Source of the DNA: DATFVA01 sp963764235 | GTDB taxonomy: Bacteria; Bacteroidota; Ignavibacteria; Ignavibacteriales; Ignavibacteriaceae | Assembly (NCBI GenBank): GCA_963764235.1 | Contig: CAVXRO010000014.1 | Coordinates: 434,001 to 498,000, forward strand | Reading direction: 5' to 3' | DNA length: 64,000 bases | In this document: in pieces, positions 1 to 9,295 of the stretch | Numbering within the stretch: position 1 is the first letter of the stretch | Layout: every line of letters starts with the position of its first letter | Notes under the pieces: model-generated | The model's input: the letters and a program-made list of their open reading frames with translations, nothing else | Database searches by the model: none | Told to the model about the DNA's origin: nothing | Position numbers and translations under genes: made by a program

Positions 1-808
1 TAAAAGGAATTAAAACCTGGTCGTGGTACATACCAAGTGTAAGATCGAATTTTTCATAAACCCTGTTTCCCCAGTATGCATCCGGGGAAAATGGCCCTGT
101 AAGATGTTTCCTTTGTTTGTAATTTTTCAAAAAAGGAGTAATGACATCCTTTTCCTCATTTCCTATTAACCCCGATTCACCTGCATGGGGATTAAGTCCC
201 AGCACTCCAACCGAAGGTGAAGAAATATTAAAATCATTTTTCAGACTTTGAATAACCACATCACTGACCGACCGAAGGAGTTCCCCGGTTATCAGGAGCG
301 GAACTTCGGAAAGAGGTTTATGTATAGTTGCCAGAGCAGCCTTTATTTTTTTAGAAAGAAACATCATAACAAATTTTCTGGTGTCAAACCAATCAGCGAG
401 CATTTCAGTGTGGCCGGGGTAATGATAACCTGCCACGTTAAGTGCCTCTTTGGAGATAGGGGCGGTAATTAGTGCATCTGCAGATTTTCTCTTTAATAAA
501 TCAGCTGCTATTTCGAGTGCCAGGTAGGCAGCTTTTCCGGATGCAGTAGTAGGTCTTCCTTTATTTATTCTGAAAGTTCCGGTATCAAAAAGTATTATTT
601 TGCCGCTTTCGACAGCGTCAATGTTATTAACAGAAGTAAAGCTGAAATGGGGTTTAATGACCGAGGAGATTTCCCTGAATACATTTCCGGGACAGATAAA
701 AATAAATTTTTTCCCTTTTTTACCAGAGATGCGATTAAGTGATTTTATGATGATTTCGGGACCGATGCCGTTTATATCCCCACAGGTAAATATGAATGTT
801 TTATTCAT
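1..808 (-). CDS. pdxA: 4-hydroxythreonine-4-phosphate dehydrogenase (3' end cut by window edge)
   Basis: PdxA oxidises 4-phosphohydroxy-L-threonine in the DXP-dependent pathway to pyridoxal 5'-phosphate. I translated this frame by hand: it is open from the ATG at 808 to the window edge, about 269 residues of a family that is usually about 330, so the C-terminus lies outside. The start reads MNKTFIFTCGDINGIGPEI, the usual N-terminal GDxNGIGPE motif. The three metal-ligand histidine regions are visible: HYPGHTEML, THKPLSEVPL (written ATIHKPLSEVPL here) and MYHDQVL near the edge. The start codon overlaps the stop of the upstream GWxTD gene (ATGA), which suggests translational coupling. Function is known from the family; nothing in the visible part looks abnormal. 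Confidence 0.93.
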   Translation of the reverse strand, partial: MNKTFIFTCGDINGIGPEIIIKSLNRISGKKGKKFIFICPGNVFREISSVIKPHFSFTSVNNIDAVESGKIILFDTGTFRINKGRPTTASGKAAYLALEIAADLLKRKSADALITAPISKEALNVAGYHYPGHTEMLADWFDTRKFVMMFLSKKIKAALATIHKPLSEVPLLITGELLRSVSDVVIQSLKNDFNISSPSVGVLGLNPHAGESGLIGNEEKDVITPFLKNYKQRKHLTGPFSPDAYWGNRVYEKFDLTLGMYHDQVLIPF

Positions 809-2053
809 CCACTTATTAACGAAAAATCTCCCGTTCCTTTTTTATCTACGAATACAAACTTACGCTGCGGAATTATTATAAGTCCATGTTCTATAATATT
901 TCCGTGATTATCGGAAGTTCTGCTGACATCAACAGGTTTACCGAACTTTATATACACTTTTCCACGGTCAGTATTCACACCATTAGCGCCCGAGATAGTC
1001 GCAAAATTCTTTACGACATAGTCAATCCGGGTATAAAATTCCTGCATAAGAGGATTAAATTCAGTACCGGGAGTAGGATCTGTTTTTTTCCAGTATTCAG
1101 CAAGTTTTTCAGCATATTCTTCATCATCACCCCTGAGAAGCCCGCTTATAACCGAGTCTTTCTCAATAAATTTCAGTGCAGATATAGCCATTTCAGGATT
1201 TTTAAGGGAAAGTGGTTTATTAATCCATTTACATCCAAGCTGAAACTTTTGCTGTTCACCGGGTTCATTTTTTTCTGAGGCAATGATCTGAAACCCTCCT
1301 TCTTTAACAGAATTACTTATCCCATCAATGCTGTATATAGAATACAAACTGTCGTCAGCATTGTTATTTATAATGATTTTGCCTCCGCACTCATCCAGTG
1401 TGATTTTCTCTTTAAGAGGGTTGGTTAATACCTTCTTATAAAGAGTATCTTTTTTTTAATGATAAGTACAGAGAGGGAATCAGAATTTGGTTTTTCACAG
1501 GAATAACAAACGAATATTTATTCTCATCGAAAGGCAACCCGCCTCCGTAGTTGGCAAGGACGGCCCGGTTATTACATTCTGTCATTCTTTCATTAACGAC
1601 GAGGGGAGAAAGAATATTTTTGACCTGTTGATCTTCATGATATAAGAGGGAGCTTCAACTCCCTGTCGGATTTATAATCATAAAGTATCTCCATAATGGA
1701 ATATGTACCGGGAGACAGATCAAGCTTAAGAAGTCCTTCCGAATAGATAACAGGTGACCTGGTCTGCTCATAATCGGGAACCTGAATATTTTTTTCTTTT
1801 ATCGCACGGGTGACAAATTTCTGTCCGCTGGAATCGAAGACTTCAACCGATATCCTGTACTGGGCAAGGAACAGGTCCGATCCTTTTTCGAAAACGAGCC
1901 GTTAAGCGGAAGTTTATAGGTATAATAAACATTACCGGAATCACCGGAAGGAAGCTGAACGAAATTGGAATACAGAACATGAGGCATCCCGGACTGAGCA
2001 TTGATTAATCCGGATAAGAACAATATCGACAGAAAGAAGGAAAGTTTAGACAC
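805..2053 (-). pseudogene. GWxTD domain-containing secreted protein, broken by about three frameshifts
   Basis: The N-terminus (from 2053) has a signal peptide, MSKLSFFLSILFLSGLINAQ. The C-terminal part (805-1347) carries the GWxTD-domain pattern: a WKKTDPTPGTEFNPLM stretch and then NTDRGKVYIKFGKP. The Trp of the eponymous motif is replaced (GVNTDRG). Read through all three frames the protein would be about 415 residues. Breaks lie near 1895-1905 (a TTTTTCG run), near 1650 and near 1450 (a run of eight or more T). Between the breaks the alternative frames continue a sensible sequence, for example VFEKGSDLFLAQYRISVEVF. GWxTD proteins are typical of the FCB group and their function is unknown. 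The homopolymer positions suggest sequencing errors, but true decay cannot be excluded. It ends in an ATGA overlap with pdxA. Confidence 0.8.
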
Positions 2054-2171
2054 AGAATCTCTTTTTTTTCTTAAACCTAATATCCCGCATCAACCTTTTC
2101 AATACTATAATTTTGCATCATTAGTAAAGAGACTAACTACGGCCGGTAAGCAAAGAAAGGACTCCGCCTTA

Positions 2172-3427
2172 TCAGCTGTTCATATTAGTGAGGAATTCCT
2201 TATTATTCTTGGTTCCTCTCATCTTATCAAGCAAAAATTCCATTGCTTCAATTGGACTAAAGTCACTAAGTATTTTTCTAAGTATCCAAATTTTTGGAGA
2301 TCATCTTCTTTCATAAGAAGGTCTTCCCTCCTGGTTCCGGAACGGTTAACATCGATTGCAGGGAATATTCGTCTGTCGCTTAAGATCGCGGTTCAGAACA
2401 ATTTCCATATTACCAGTACCTTTAAATTCTTCAAAGATAACGTCATCCATCCTGCTTCCGGTATCGATTAACGCAGTTGCAAGAATAGTAAGACTTCCGC
2501 CGTCCTCGGTATTTCTTGCCGCACCGAAAAATCTTTTTGGTTTATGAAGAGCATTTGAATCAACACCGCCTGAAAGAATTCTTCCGCAGTGAGGGACCAC
2601 AATATTATGCGCGCGTGCGAGGCGTGTAATACTATCAAGCAGAATAACAACATCTTCCTTGGCTTCAACAAGTCTTTTTGCTTTTTCGATTACCATATCA
2701 GCAACCTGTACGTGTCTTTCGGCAGGTTCATCAAAGGTGGACTGAAATTACTTCACCTTTTACCGAGCGTTCCATATCAGTTACTTCTTCGGGGCGCTCA
2801 TCAATTAAAAGTATAAGAAGTTTTATTTCAGGATGATTTCTTGTAATAGAGTTCGCAATTTTCTGAAGAATGATTGTCTTACCGCTCTTTGGAGGAGATA
2901 CAATTAAACCTCTCTGTCCTTTTCCAATCGGCGAAAGAAGATCCATTATTCTCATAGAGTATTCACCAGGAGCGGATTCAAGACTAATTCTTCTTGTAGG
3001 ATAAACCGGTGTAAGGTTATCAAACAGTGTTCGTTCCCTAATAGCTTCAGGATCCTGACCATTAACAGCTTCAACTCTTAGCAAAGCAAAAAATCTTTCA
3101 CCTTCTTTAGGCGGTCTTACCTGGCCGCTAACAAAGTCTCCAGTTCGTAAAGTGAATTTTTTGATCTGTGACGGTGAAACATAAATATCGTCAGGCGATG
3201 GTAAATAATTATAATCAGCCGAACGTAGAAAACCATATCCGTCAGGAAGAACTTCCAGAACACCCCTGGAAAATGTTAAACCGTCTTTGGCGGTCTGTCG
3301 CTTCCAGAATTTTGAAAATTAGTTCCTGTTTTCTTAAATCAGTATAGCCCGAAATATTCAGATCTTTCGCAATCTGATTCAGTTCAACGATTTTTTTGGA
3401 TTTCAGTTCGGAAATATCCATTGGCAT
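2172..3427 (-). pseudogene. rho: Transcription termination factor Rho, broken by about four frameshifts
   Basis: Rho is the hexameric RNA-dependent ATPase that ends transcription. All parts are present in order but in different frames: the N-terminal helical domain (MPMDISELKSKKIVELNQIA), the RNA-binding fold (VLEVLPDGYGFLRSADYNYL), the Walker A region (GLIVSPPKSGKTIILQ), the Walker B and R-loop region (VVILLDSITRLARAHN), then LSDRRIFPAIDVNRSGTR and the C-terminal MRGTKNNKEFL before a TGA at 2172-2174. Frame changes fall near 3290, 2740, 2370 and 2300. The total of about 418 codons is the normal size for Rho. The start at 3427 has AAGG about eight bases upstream. Since every domain is conserved, indel errors in this stretch are the simplest explanation. 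Confidence 0.85.
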
Positions 3428-3589
3428 AATACGACCTTAAAGAATTAGTTATATAAATATCTTAGTTATATTTTGCGTGCTTAAATACACTTATCGGAAA
3501 AGTTTAGGGGTTATATTTTTACTCTTTTTTATTGTCTTTTGAAAGGAACCAGAGGTTTATATGAAAATTAGCGCTAATTAAAAAAAATG

Positions 3590-4855
3590 TCAAGCGGTAG
3601 CAGATAAAATCAGGTCAGATTTTATATCCCCGATGAGATACATACTGCCAGTTACTACCAGACATTCATTTAGTTCCCTTCCTTCAAATTCCTTCACAAA
3701 TTCCGAAGGATTATTTTCAATTATTCCTTTTAAATTATGCTTTTCAACGATTAAGGCTAATTCTTCAGCAGGGAGCGCTCTTTCATACCTTGCCCTGCAC
3801 AGGTGAATTTCATCAAAAACATCAATGGCAAGTTCAAGCATTTCTTCAACAGCTTTATCTTTCATCACTCCAAATAATAATACTCTTTTACTGTACCTGT
3901 TTTTCTCTTTTCTGAATTCTGAAATAAAATTGTTGAAACTTTCGGGGTTGTGTGCTGAATCGAAAATGATATCCGGTTCTTTTCTATAATACTCAAAGCG
4001 TCCCTGAATTCCTGTGTTAGAAATTACACGTTTTATCCCATGTTCGATGAGATGAAAATTAGTCACATCCAGTGTTTTTATCAATGCCAGGGCAGCAAGC
4101 GCCGCGTTATATTTCTGGTAATTACCCTTAAGAGGCATCCGCCAGTCATCCAGTTCAATCTCCTCTGTATAAAGTTCAAGCATATTCCCTTTTTCGAGGA
4201 TATAATCATTTATTTCGAAGAGTTCATCATTGTATTCACTGCATTTTTTACGTATTACTTCCATAGCAAGTTCATCAATTTTCCCTGTAAAGACCTTCGA
4301 ATTCTTTTTTATTATACCAGCTTTTTCATAAGCGATCTTATCGATTGTATCACCAAGAATCTGTTTGTGTTCAAGGCTTATAGAGGTAATGATGACGGCC
4401 AGGGAGTTTAGTACATTAGTAGCATCAAGCCTTCCTCCGAGTCCTGTTTCAATTACTGCATAATCTACTTTGTTCACGACAAAATATTGAAAGGCGAGAG
4501 CAGTAGTAACCTCAAAGAATGTTAGTCCTATTTCATCAATTTCCTTCTGATACGAAGAGACAAAACCTGCAATAAAATCATCGGGTATTTCCCTTCCGTT
4601 GATCTTTACCCGCTCATTAAACCTGACAAAATGAGGAGATGTATAGAGACCCACCTCATAGCCCATCTCGTGAAGCATACTTGCAGCAAAAGCGGCCGTG
4701 CTTCCCTTCCCGTTCGACCCGGCAATATGAAAAGCTTTCAGCTTTTCCTGCGGATTACCTATAAGTTTAAGAAACGAGGTAATATTATCAAGACCGAGTT
4801 TAATATTAAACTGGTGAAGAGAATATAACTTTTCTAAGGCTGAATTTATTTCCAT
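3590..4855 (-). CDS. folC: Bifunctional folylpolyglutamate synthase / dihydrofolate synthase
   Basis: FolC adds glutamate to dihydropteroate and to folates in an ATP-dependent ligase reaction of the Mur ligase type. The 421-residue length is normal. The P-loop HIAGSNGKGSTAAF lies near residue 43. It is followed by YTSPHFVRFNERV, the ETGLGGRLDATN motif near 140, HKQILGDTIDKIAYEKAGI (carbamylated-lysine region) and DSAHNPES near 290. It is the last gene of a pyrK-pyrD-folC run, three bases downstream of pyrD. The downstream gap to rho is 162 bases and AT-rich with no clear terminator. Confidence 0.95.
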   Translation of the reverse strand: MEINSALEKLYSLHQFNIKLGLDNITSFLKLIGNPQEKLKAFHIAGSNGKGSTAAFAASMLHEMGYEVGLYTSPHFVRFNERVKINGREIPDDFIAGFVSSYQKEIDEIGLTFFEVTTALAFQYFVVNKVDYAVIETGLGGRLDATNVLNSLAVIITSISLEHKQILGDTIDKIAYEKAGIIKKNSKVFTGKIDELAMEVIRKKCSEYNDELFEINDYILEKGNMLELYTEEIELDDWRMPLKGNYQKYNAALAALALIKTLDVTNFHLIEHGIKRVISNTGIQGRFEYYRKEPDIIFDSAHNPESFNNFISEFRKEKNRYSKRVLLFGVMKDKAVEEMLELAIDVFDEIHLCRARYERALPAEELALIVEKHNLKGIIENNPSEFVKEFEGRELNECLVVTGSMYLIGDIKSDLILSATA

Positions 4856-4858
4856 TCA

Positions 4859-5776
4859 TTAAATAATATATGAACCGGTGAGTTCCGACAATTTAATTAT
4901 TCCTGAATCCTTACAATATTCTTCAAGTTCCTTAATTATCTCCATCGGGGCGGTCGGATCAATAAAATTCAATGTTCCTATCTGGATTGCTGATGAACCA
5001 ACGATCATAAACTCAACCACATCCTTCCAGTTCATTATTCCGCCTATTCCTATGATGGGGATATCTACCTTCTGTTTTATTTCAAGGACCTTAGCGAGTG
5101 CGACCGGTTTAATAGCCGGACCCGAAAGGCCACCATTTACGTTCTTTATTTTCGGTTTTTTTGTAAAAATGTTGAATGCCGTTCCCACCAGGGTGTTTAT
5201 CGCCGACACAGCATCTCCACCTGAATCTTTAACAGCTTTAGCAAATTCGGATATATATGAAACATTGGGAGACAACTTAATTATTACAGGTTTGTTTGTA
5301 ACTGCTTTTACCCGATCGGTGATCTTTGCAACAGCACTTACATCATTCCCAAACTGAAGACCTCCCTCTTTAACATTAGGACAGGAAACATTTATCTCGA
5401 AAGCATCCACTGCTTTCTGTTCAGTAAGTATCCTGGTACATTCTACATATTCTTCTATAGAACTTGCAGCTATATTGCAGATAAGCGGAACATCATACTT
5501 CTCAATAAAGGGAATCTTTGTTTTAATATATTCTTCAACACCAACGTTAGCTAGACCTATTGCATTTAACATTCCGGAAGAAGTTTCAACAATACGCTGC
5601 GGAGGATTTCCTTTTCTAGGTTTTAAACTTAATGATTTTGTTACTATACCACCAATTTTATTCAGGTCAATAAATTCGGATATTTCATTTCCGTATCCAA
5701 CTGTTCCCGAAGCGAGCAGAACGGGATTCCTGAATGTCATCGGTCCTACTTTAACTCTGAGATCAGGATTGCTCAT
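4859..5776 (-). CDS. pyrD: Dihydroorotate dehydrogenase B, catalytic subunit
   Basis: This enzyme oxidises dihydroorotate to orotate, the fourth step of pyrimidine synthesis, using FMN. The 305-residue protein has the family start (VGPMTFRNPVLLASGTVGYG), the active-site cysteine in NVSCPNVKEGG, and the FMN phosphate-binding end GIGGIMNWKDVVEFMIVGSS followed by AIQIGT. The class 1B assignment rests on the cysteine (rather than serine) base and on the adjacent pyrK: the stop of pyrK overlaps the pyrD start by four bases, so the two subunits of the NAD-linked complex are translationally coupled. Confidence 0.95.
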   Translation of the reverse strand: MSNPDLRVKVGPMTFRNPVLLASGTVGYGNEISEFIDLNKIGGIVTKSLSLKPRKGNPPQRIVETSSGMLNAIGLANVGVEEYIKTKIPFIEKYDVPLICNIAASSIEEYVECTRILTEQKAVDAFEINVSCPNVKEGGLQFGNDVSAVAKITDRVKAVTNKPVIIKLSPNVSYISEFAKAVKDSGGDAVSAINTLVGTAFNIFTKKPKIKNVNGGLSGPAIKPVALAKVLEIKQKVDIPIIGIGGIMNWKDVVEFMIVGSSAIQIGTLNFIDPTAPMEIIKELEEYCKDSGIIKLSELTGSYII

Positions 5777-6534
5777 ATAACCACATCCTTTACATTAAAG
5801 ACTGGTCCATCTTTACATACAAGAAGAAACCTGTCTTTTTGTTCTGCAGATTCAATGGGACAGCCCTGGCAAATACCGAATCCGCAGGCCATGGCACACT
5901 CGGTAGATACTTCACAGTTTATATCGTTCGTGATTGCTAATTCTTTTAAAGATCGAAGCATGGCATTAGGTCCGCAGCCGAAAATTTTTATCTTTTTCTC
6001 TCCAAGTTCAGGGAGCCTGGATGACAACATTTCGACGACAGTACCTTTAAATCCTTCAGATCCATCGTCAGTCGACAGGTTAATATTAACTAAACCATAT
6101 TTAATAAGATCAGAGTGAGACCTGCCTCCAACAAAGGTGATAACCTTTTTATCTTCCGGGATGTTTCGGGTTAGATAAGGGAACGGTGCAGCACCGAGGC
6201 CTCCTGCCGCTATAACCACAGTATCGTAATCGTCTGTAATATTGAATCCGTTGCCGAGGGGTCCGAGTATATCGATCATCTCACCAGGGTGTTTCCTGGC
6301 AAGAAGCTTTGTACCCTCACCGTATACATTAAACATAATAAAGAAATGATCGCCTTCAACGTCGCAGACGCTGAACGGGCGGCGAAGAAGAGGAAAATGG
6401 GATGCTGAAACGCGGATATTCAGAAATTGTCCCGGTTTGATCACAGACGCAATTTCAGGAGAGTAGATTTTTAACAGAAAGATCTGGTTTTCAAGCTCTA
6501 ATGTTTCAGCGACAGGTGCGTTAGTTACAAGCAC
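5773..6534 (-). CDS. pyrK: Dihydroorotate dehydrogenase B, electron-transfer subunit
   Basis: PyrK passes electrons from the PyrD FMN through a 2Fe-2S cluster and FAD to NAD+. The 253-residue protein begins with a ferredoxin-reductase FAD domain (LLRRPFSVCDVEGD near residue 55), continues with an NAD-binding domain (VIAAGGLGAAPFPYL), and ends with the 2Fe-2S motif ECAMACGFGICQGCPIE plus a fourth cysteine in LLVCKDGPVF. It is the first gene of the pyrK-pyrD-folC run. The 156-base gap upstream is AT-rich, and I found no convincing promoter match there. Confidence 0.94.
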   Translation of the reverse strand: MLVTNAPVAETLELENQIFLLKIYSPEIASVIKPGQFLNIRVSASHFPLLRRPFSVCDVEGDHFFIMFNVYGEGTKLLARKHPGEMIDILGPLGNGFNITDDYDTVVIAAGGLGAAPFPYLTRNIPEDKKVITFVGGRSHSDLIKYGLVNINLSTDDGSEGFKGTVVEMLSSRLPELGEKKIKIFGCGPNAMLRSLKELAITNDINCEVSTECAMACGFGICQGCPIESAEQKDRFLLVCKDGPVFNVKDVVI

Positions 6535-6690
6535 ATTTATTCCTTAAGGTTTCCATCAGAATAAGAATTAAATTTGAATGATGGTAAATATGGAAGGCCG
6601 ATGTTAGCCGTAATTAAATTATATTATTAAATACAAAATAAAATTAAAAAAATATAAATAAATAATCGAGGGCAGGATCACCCTGATTTT

Positions 6691-7332
6691 TCACCTGAAC
6701 TTTTTCTCAATCCCTGTTATCTTATCAAGCCGTCTCTGATGTCTTCCTCCACCGAATTTTGTAATAAGCCAGACTTCAAGAATCGATATGATAGTTTCCT
6801 CCCCGAGAGCCTTCGCACCGAGTACAAGCACATTAGCATCATTATGCTCTCTCGCGCTTCTGGCAGAGAATTCGTTATAGCAGGTGGCCGCTCTTATTCC
6901 GTTAAGCTTATTTGCGGTAATAGCCGAAGGGATGCCCGTTGCATCGATTATTATTCCGAAATCAGCCTCACTTTCCTGAACCTTTTTTGCAGCGGCGAAA
7001 GCGAAATCAGGATAATCACACGATTTCTCATCATAAGTACCCACATCTAGAAGCTGATAGCCTTTCTCTGTAAGCACTTTTGTAAGTAGATTTTTAGTTC
7101 TGAAGCCTGTATGATCGCTGCCTATAACAATCCTGTTCAGCCTGGTTGTTTTGAAGAGTTTGTGAGATTCATCTCCCAGTTTTTCGGCCTCATCCCTGTC
7201 AACCACCTTTAGTCCCATCTCTTTTATCTTATCCTGAGCCGAAGGAGTAAGGATATCATCCTTTCCAATCAGGATAATTTCACTTTCCTTTGCTGCGTTG
7301 TATATGTCTTTCTCAGTTAAGAGTTTCTTCAT
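6691..7332 (-). CDS. RpiB/LacAB-family sugar-phosphate isomerase with N-terminal extension; catalytic Cys absent
   Basis: Residues about 67-213 form an RpiB domain. The substrate-binding pair is in GSDHTGF (D73, H74), and CDYPDFA, REHNDANVLVLG and GGRHQRRL are conserved. RpiB normally interconverts ribose 5-phosphate and ribulose 5-phosphate with a catalytic cysteine in a CGTGIG loop. Here that loop reads DATGIPS (130-136), with Asp in the Cys position and Pro for the last Gly. Residues 1-65 are an added domain, with LTEKDIYNAAK and a DDILTPSAQDK segment resembling N-terminal pieces seen in ethanolamine-utilisation proteins (inference from memory). The gene follows manC after 32 bases. A normal rpiA is present at 59259, so this protein may act on another sugar phosphate. 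Fold confident, reaction uncertain. Confidence 0.8.
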   Translation of the reverse strand: MKKLLTEKDIYNAAKESEIILIGKDDILTPSAQDKIKEMGLKVVDRDEAEKLGDESHKLFKTTRLNRIVIGSDHTGFRTKNLLTKVLTEKGYQLLDVGTYDEKSCDYPDFAFAAAKKVQESEADFGIIIDATGIPSAITANKLNGIRAATCYNEFSARSAREHNDANVLVLGAKALGEETIISILEVWLITKFGGGRHQRRLDKITGIEKKFR

Positions 7333-7364
7333 AGGGCAGATCTCAGGAATAAGATCCCTAATTA

Positions 7365-8432
7365 TTATAAGTATTCCGTCAGCTTGTTTATTTTAAGATG
7401 GTCTACAATCTTTTTAACATCCTGGCTTTTATCTCTTCTGCATACTAGCAAAGCATTATCAGTATTTATAATTATAAGGTTATCAACTCCGATAACCGAA
7501 GTAAACTTATCAGGTGAGTAAATATACGAATCCACTGTCATTTCCGTAAAAATAGTACCGACTAAAGCATTCCCGTTTTCATCTTTATTCGTAAGCTGGT
7601 ATACCTCCTCCCAGCTTCCAACATCACTCCAGGTAAATTCACCTTTAATAAGGTAAACGTTCTGCGACTTTTCCATGATACCATAGTCGATGGAAATATT
7701 CCGGAGCTTCCCGTAAACATTTGCGAGTGTATCGCTGAATTGAGGAGAGTTAAGGGAAGGTTTAAGTTCACCAAGTCCTTCGTGAAGGTCGGGCATATAT
7801 TTTTCAATTTCATTCAGAATTGCATCCACATGCCAGATAAACATACCGCTGTTCCAGTAAAAATCGCCGCTCTCAAGGAACCTTACAGCGGTAGCATAAT
7901 TCGGTTTCTCAGCAAAAGTGTAAACTTTGTGAATATGGTCAGCTATTTCATTTTCTTCCATCTGGATATATCCGTAGCCTGTTTCAGGCCGGGTGGGTTT
8001 GATGCCGATCGTTACAAGTCCTTTTGACTTTTCTGCAAATTCAGCGGCCTCATTAAGGGTTTTGTGATAATCCTTTATATCTTTTATAATATGATCGGCA
8101 GGAAGAATAAGAGTTACAGCATCGGCACATTTCGATTTTACGATAAGGGAAGCGAGTCCTATGCAGGCCGCGGTATTCCGTCCGAAAGGTTCCTCAATCA
8201 CATTTTCTTTTGGAATGTCAGGAAGCTGTTTTATTATTTCATCTCTCTGCACCTTATTAGTTATCAGGAAAATATTTTCTTCAGGAACTATACCATTAAG
8301 CCGTTCTACTGTTTCCTGGATCATTGTATTAGTTCCGAAAATATTAAGCAGTTGCTTGGGTGTCTTCTTTTTACTTCTTGGCCAGAATCTTGAGCCGACC
8401 CCTCCGGCCATAATCACTGCATATAAATTCAT
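7365..8432 (-). CDS. manC: Mannose-1-phosphate guanylyltransferase
   Basis: This enzyme makes GDP-mannose from GTP and mannose 1-phosphate for cell-surface glycans. The 355-residue length is that of the single-domain form, without the isomerase domain. The nucleotide-binding start is VIMAGGVGSRFWPRSKKKTPKQ. It is followed by EEPFGRNTAACIGLA, the metal-binding LPADHII, GIKPTRPETGYGYIQ, FAEKPN, WNSGMFIW, and SIDYGIMEKS with the FTWSDVGSWEEVY ending. Its start overlaps the stop of the upstream unknown gene (ATGA) and it lies 32 bases before the RpiB-like gene, so the three probably form one transcript. Confidence 0.93.
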   Translation of the reverse strand: MNLYAVIMAGGVGSRFWPRSKKKTPKQLLNIFGTNTMIQETVERLNGIVPEENIFLITNKVQRDEIIKQLPDIPKENVIEEPFGRNTAACIGLASLIVKSKCADAVTLILPADHIIKDIKDYHKTLNEAAEFAEKSKGLVTIGIKPTRPETGYGYIQMEENEIADHIHKVYTFAEKPNYATAVRFLESGDFYWNSGMFIWHVDAILNEIEKYMPDLHEGLGELKPSLNSPQFSDTLANVYGKLRNISIDYGIMEKSQNVYLIKGEFTWSDVGSWEEVYQLTNKDENGNALVGTIFTEMTVDSYIYSPDKFTSVIGVDNLIIINTDNALLVCRRDKSQDVKKIVDHLKINKLTEYL

Positions 8433-9295
8433 TTCTGAGTGTTTTCCTTCATTGTTATTGATTCAATCCTCTCACCGAACTCCTCTGCACGGTTGAGGTA
8501 GTTTGTTATATCAACTTCCTTCCCTCTCACGACTGCCACAATAACTATCAGGCAGGCGCGCATCGATTCGATAGTATCTTTATCAGGGGTAAGGGCTTTA
8601 CTATTAATTAATCTCAAAGCTTTGGCCGTAATCCTGTGCATGTTCGCAATAATCTCGAAACCTGCCCGCGATGATACTTCGGCATTGTGAGACAGAGTAT
8701 CTGCAAAGCTGACAACATCAGACCTGTCGGCTTCTCCCTCAGCAAGGCTTTTCAGCATAGCATCGAGGGGTTTAATCGGTTTCAGAACAGTAGACTCATA
8801 ATTCTGGAAAAACACATCATCATCTTTTTCCTCATCCATAATAATTTTTTCTTTTATAGATTCTCTGTCAGCATGTTCAAAAGAAATCTTCTCAGCAGTT
8901 CGTTTCGAGAGATCAATATTTATTTCTTCTTCGCCGGCAGGTTTATTCTCCCCATATAGAGCATTGACTGCCTCCTTGAAATTCACAGGCCCCACATTAT
9001 CAAGCATATTATTAAGGTCTTTAATCAGGCCCTGACTGTGCTCTCTGAATTTTTCTGAGAGTTTATTCATATCAACCTGCGTCTGGGTTAGAAAATTATA
9101 TATATCATTGAGCCTGATGGCAAGGGTTGAGAACTGGGTGATCTTTTTCATTTTTTTTATATCAGCTTCAAGATCCTCCGAATTAGAGATCAGTTCTTTA
9201 AGTAATCCCACCACCTCAATCTTCTGGGTACTCAAGCGAAGACTGTTGGCAGCATTGCCGATTGATTGTATAATATATTGTTTAGTTAAGTTCAT
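8429..9295 (-). CDS. Unknown helical protein coupled to manC
   Basis: I do not recognise this 288-residue protein. It has no signal peptide or membrane segment. It looks almost entirely helical and probably coiled-coil: an N-terminal helical stretch (about 1-110), an acidic, Lys/Glu-rich linker around 125-165 (ending MDEEKDDDVFF), and a second helical block (about 170-285) rich in Ala, Leu, Glu and Arg. I chose the ATG at 9295 rather than the TTG one codon earlier, because AAAAGG lies about five bases upstream of that ATG. The four-base overlap with manC implies co-translation, so a role in sugar-nucleotide or envelope synthesis is possible but not shown. Confidence 0.75.
   Translation of the reverse strand: MNLTKQYIIQSIGNAANSLRLSTQKIEVVGLLKELISNSEDLEADIKKMKKITQFSTLAIRLNDIYNFLTQTQVDMNKLSEKFREHSQGLIKDLNNMLDNVGPVNFKEAVNALYGENKPAGEEEINIDLSKRTAEKISFEHADRESIKEKIIMDEEKDDDVFFQNYESTVLKPIKPLDAMLKSLAEGEADRSDVVSFADTLSHNAEVSSRAGFEIIANMHRITAKALRLINSKALTPDKDTIESMRACLIVIVAVVRGKEVDITNYLNRAEEFGERIESITMKENTQK

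Noticed and set aside
2001..2471. Plus-strand frame of 156 residues across the GWxTD-rho border
   Set aside because: It is antisense to rho and its composition (Ser, Phe, Ile-rich) is that of a shadow frame.
2346..3427. Rho fragments taken as three separate small genes
   Set aside because: They are consecutive pieces of one Rho sequence with no missing core, so they are one broken gene.
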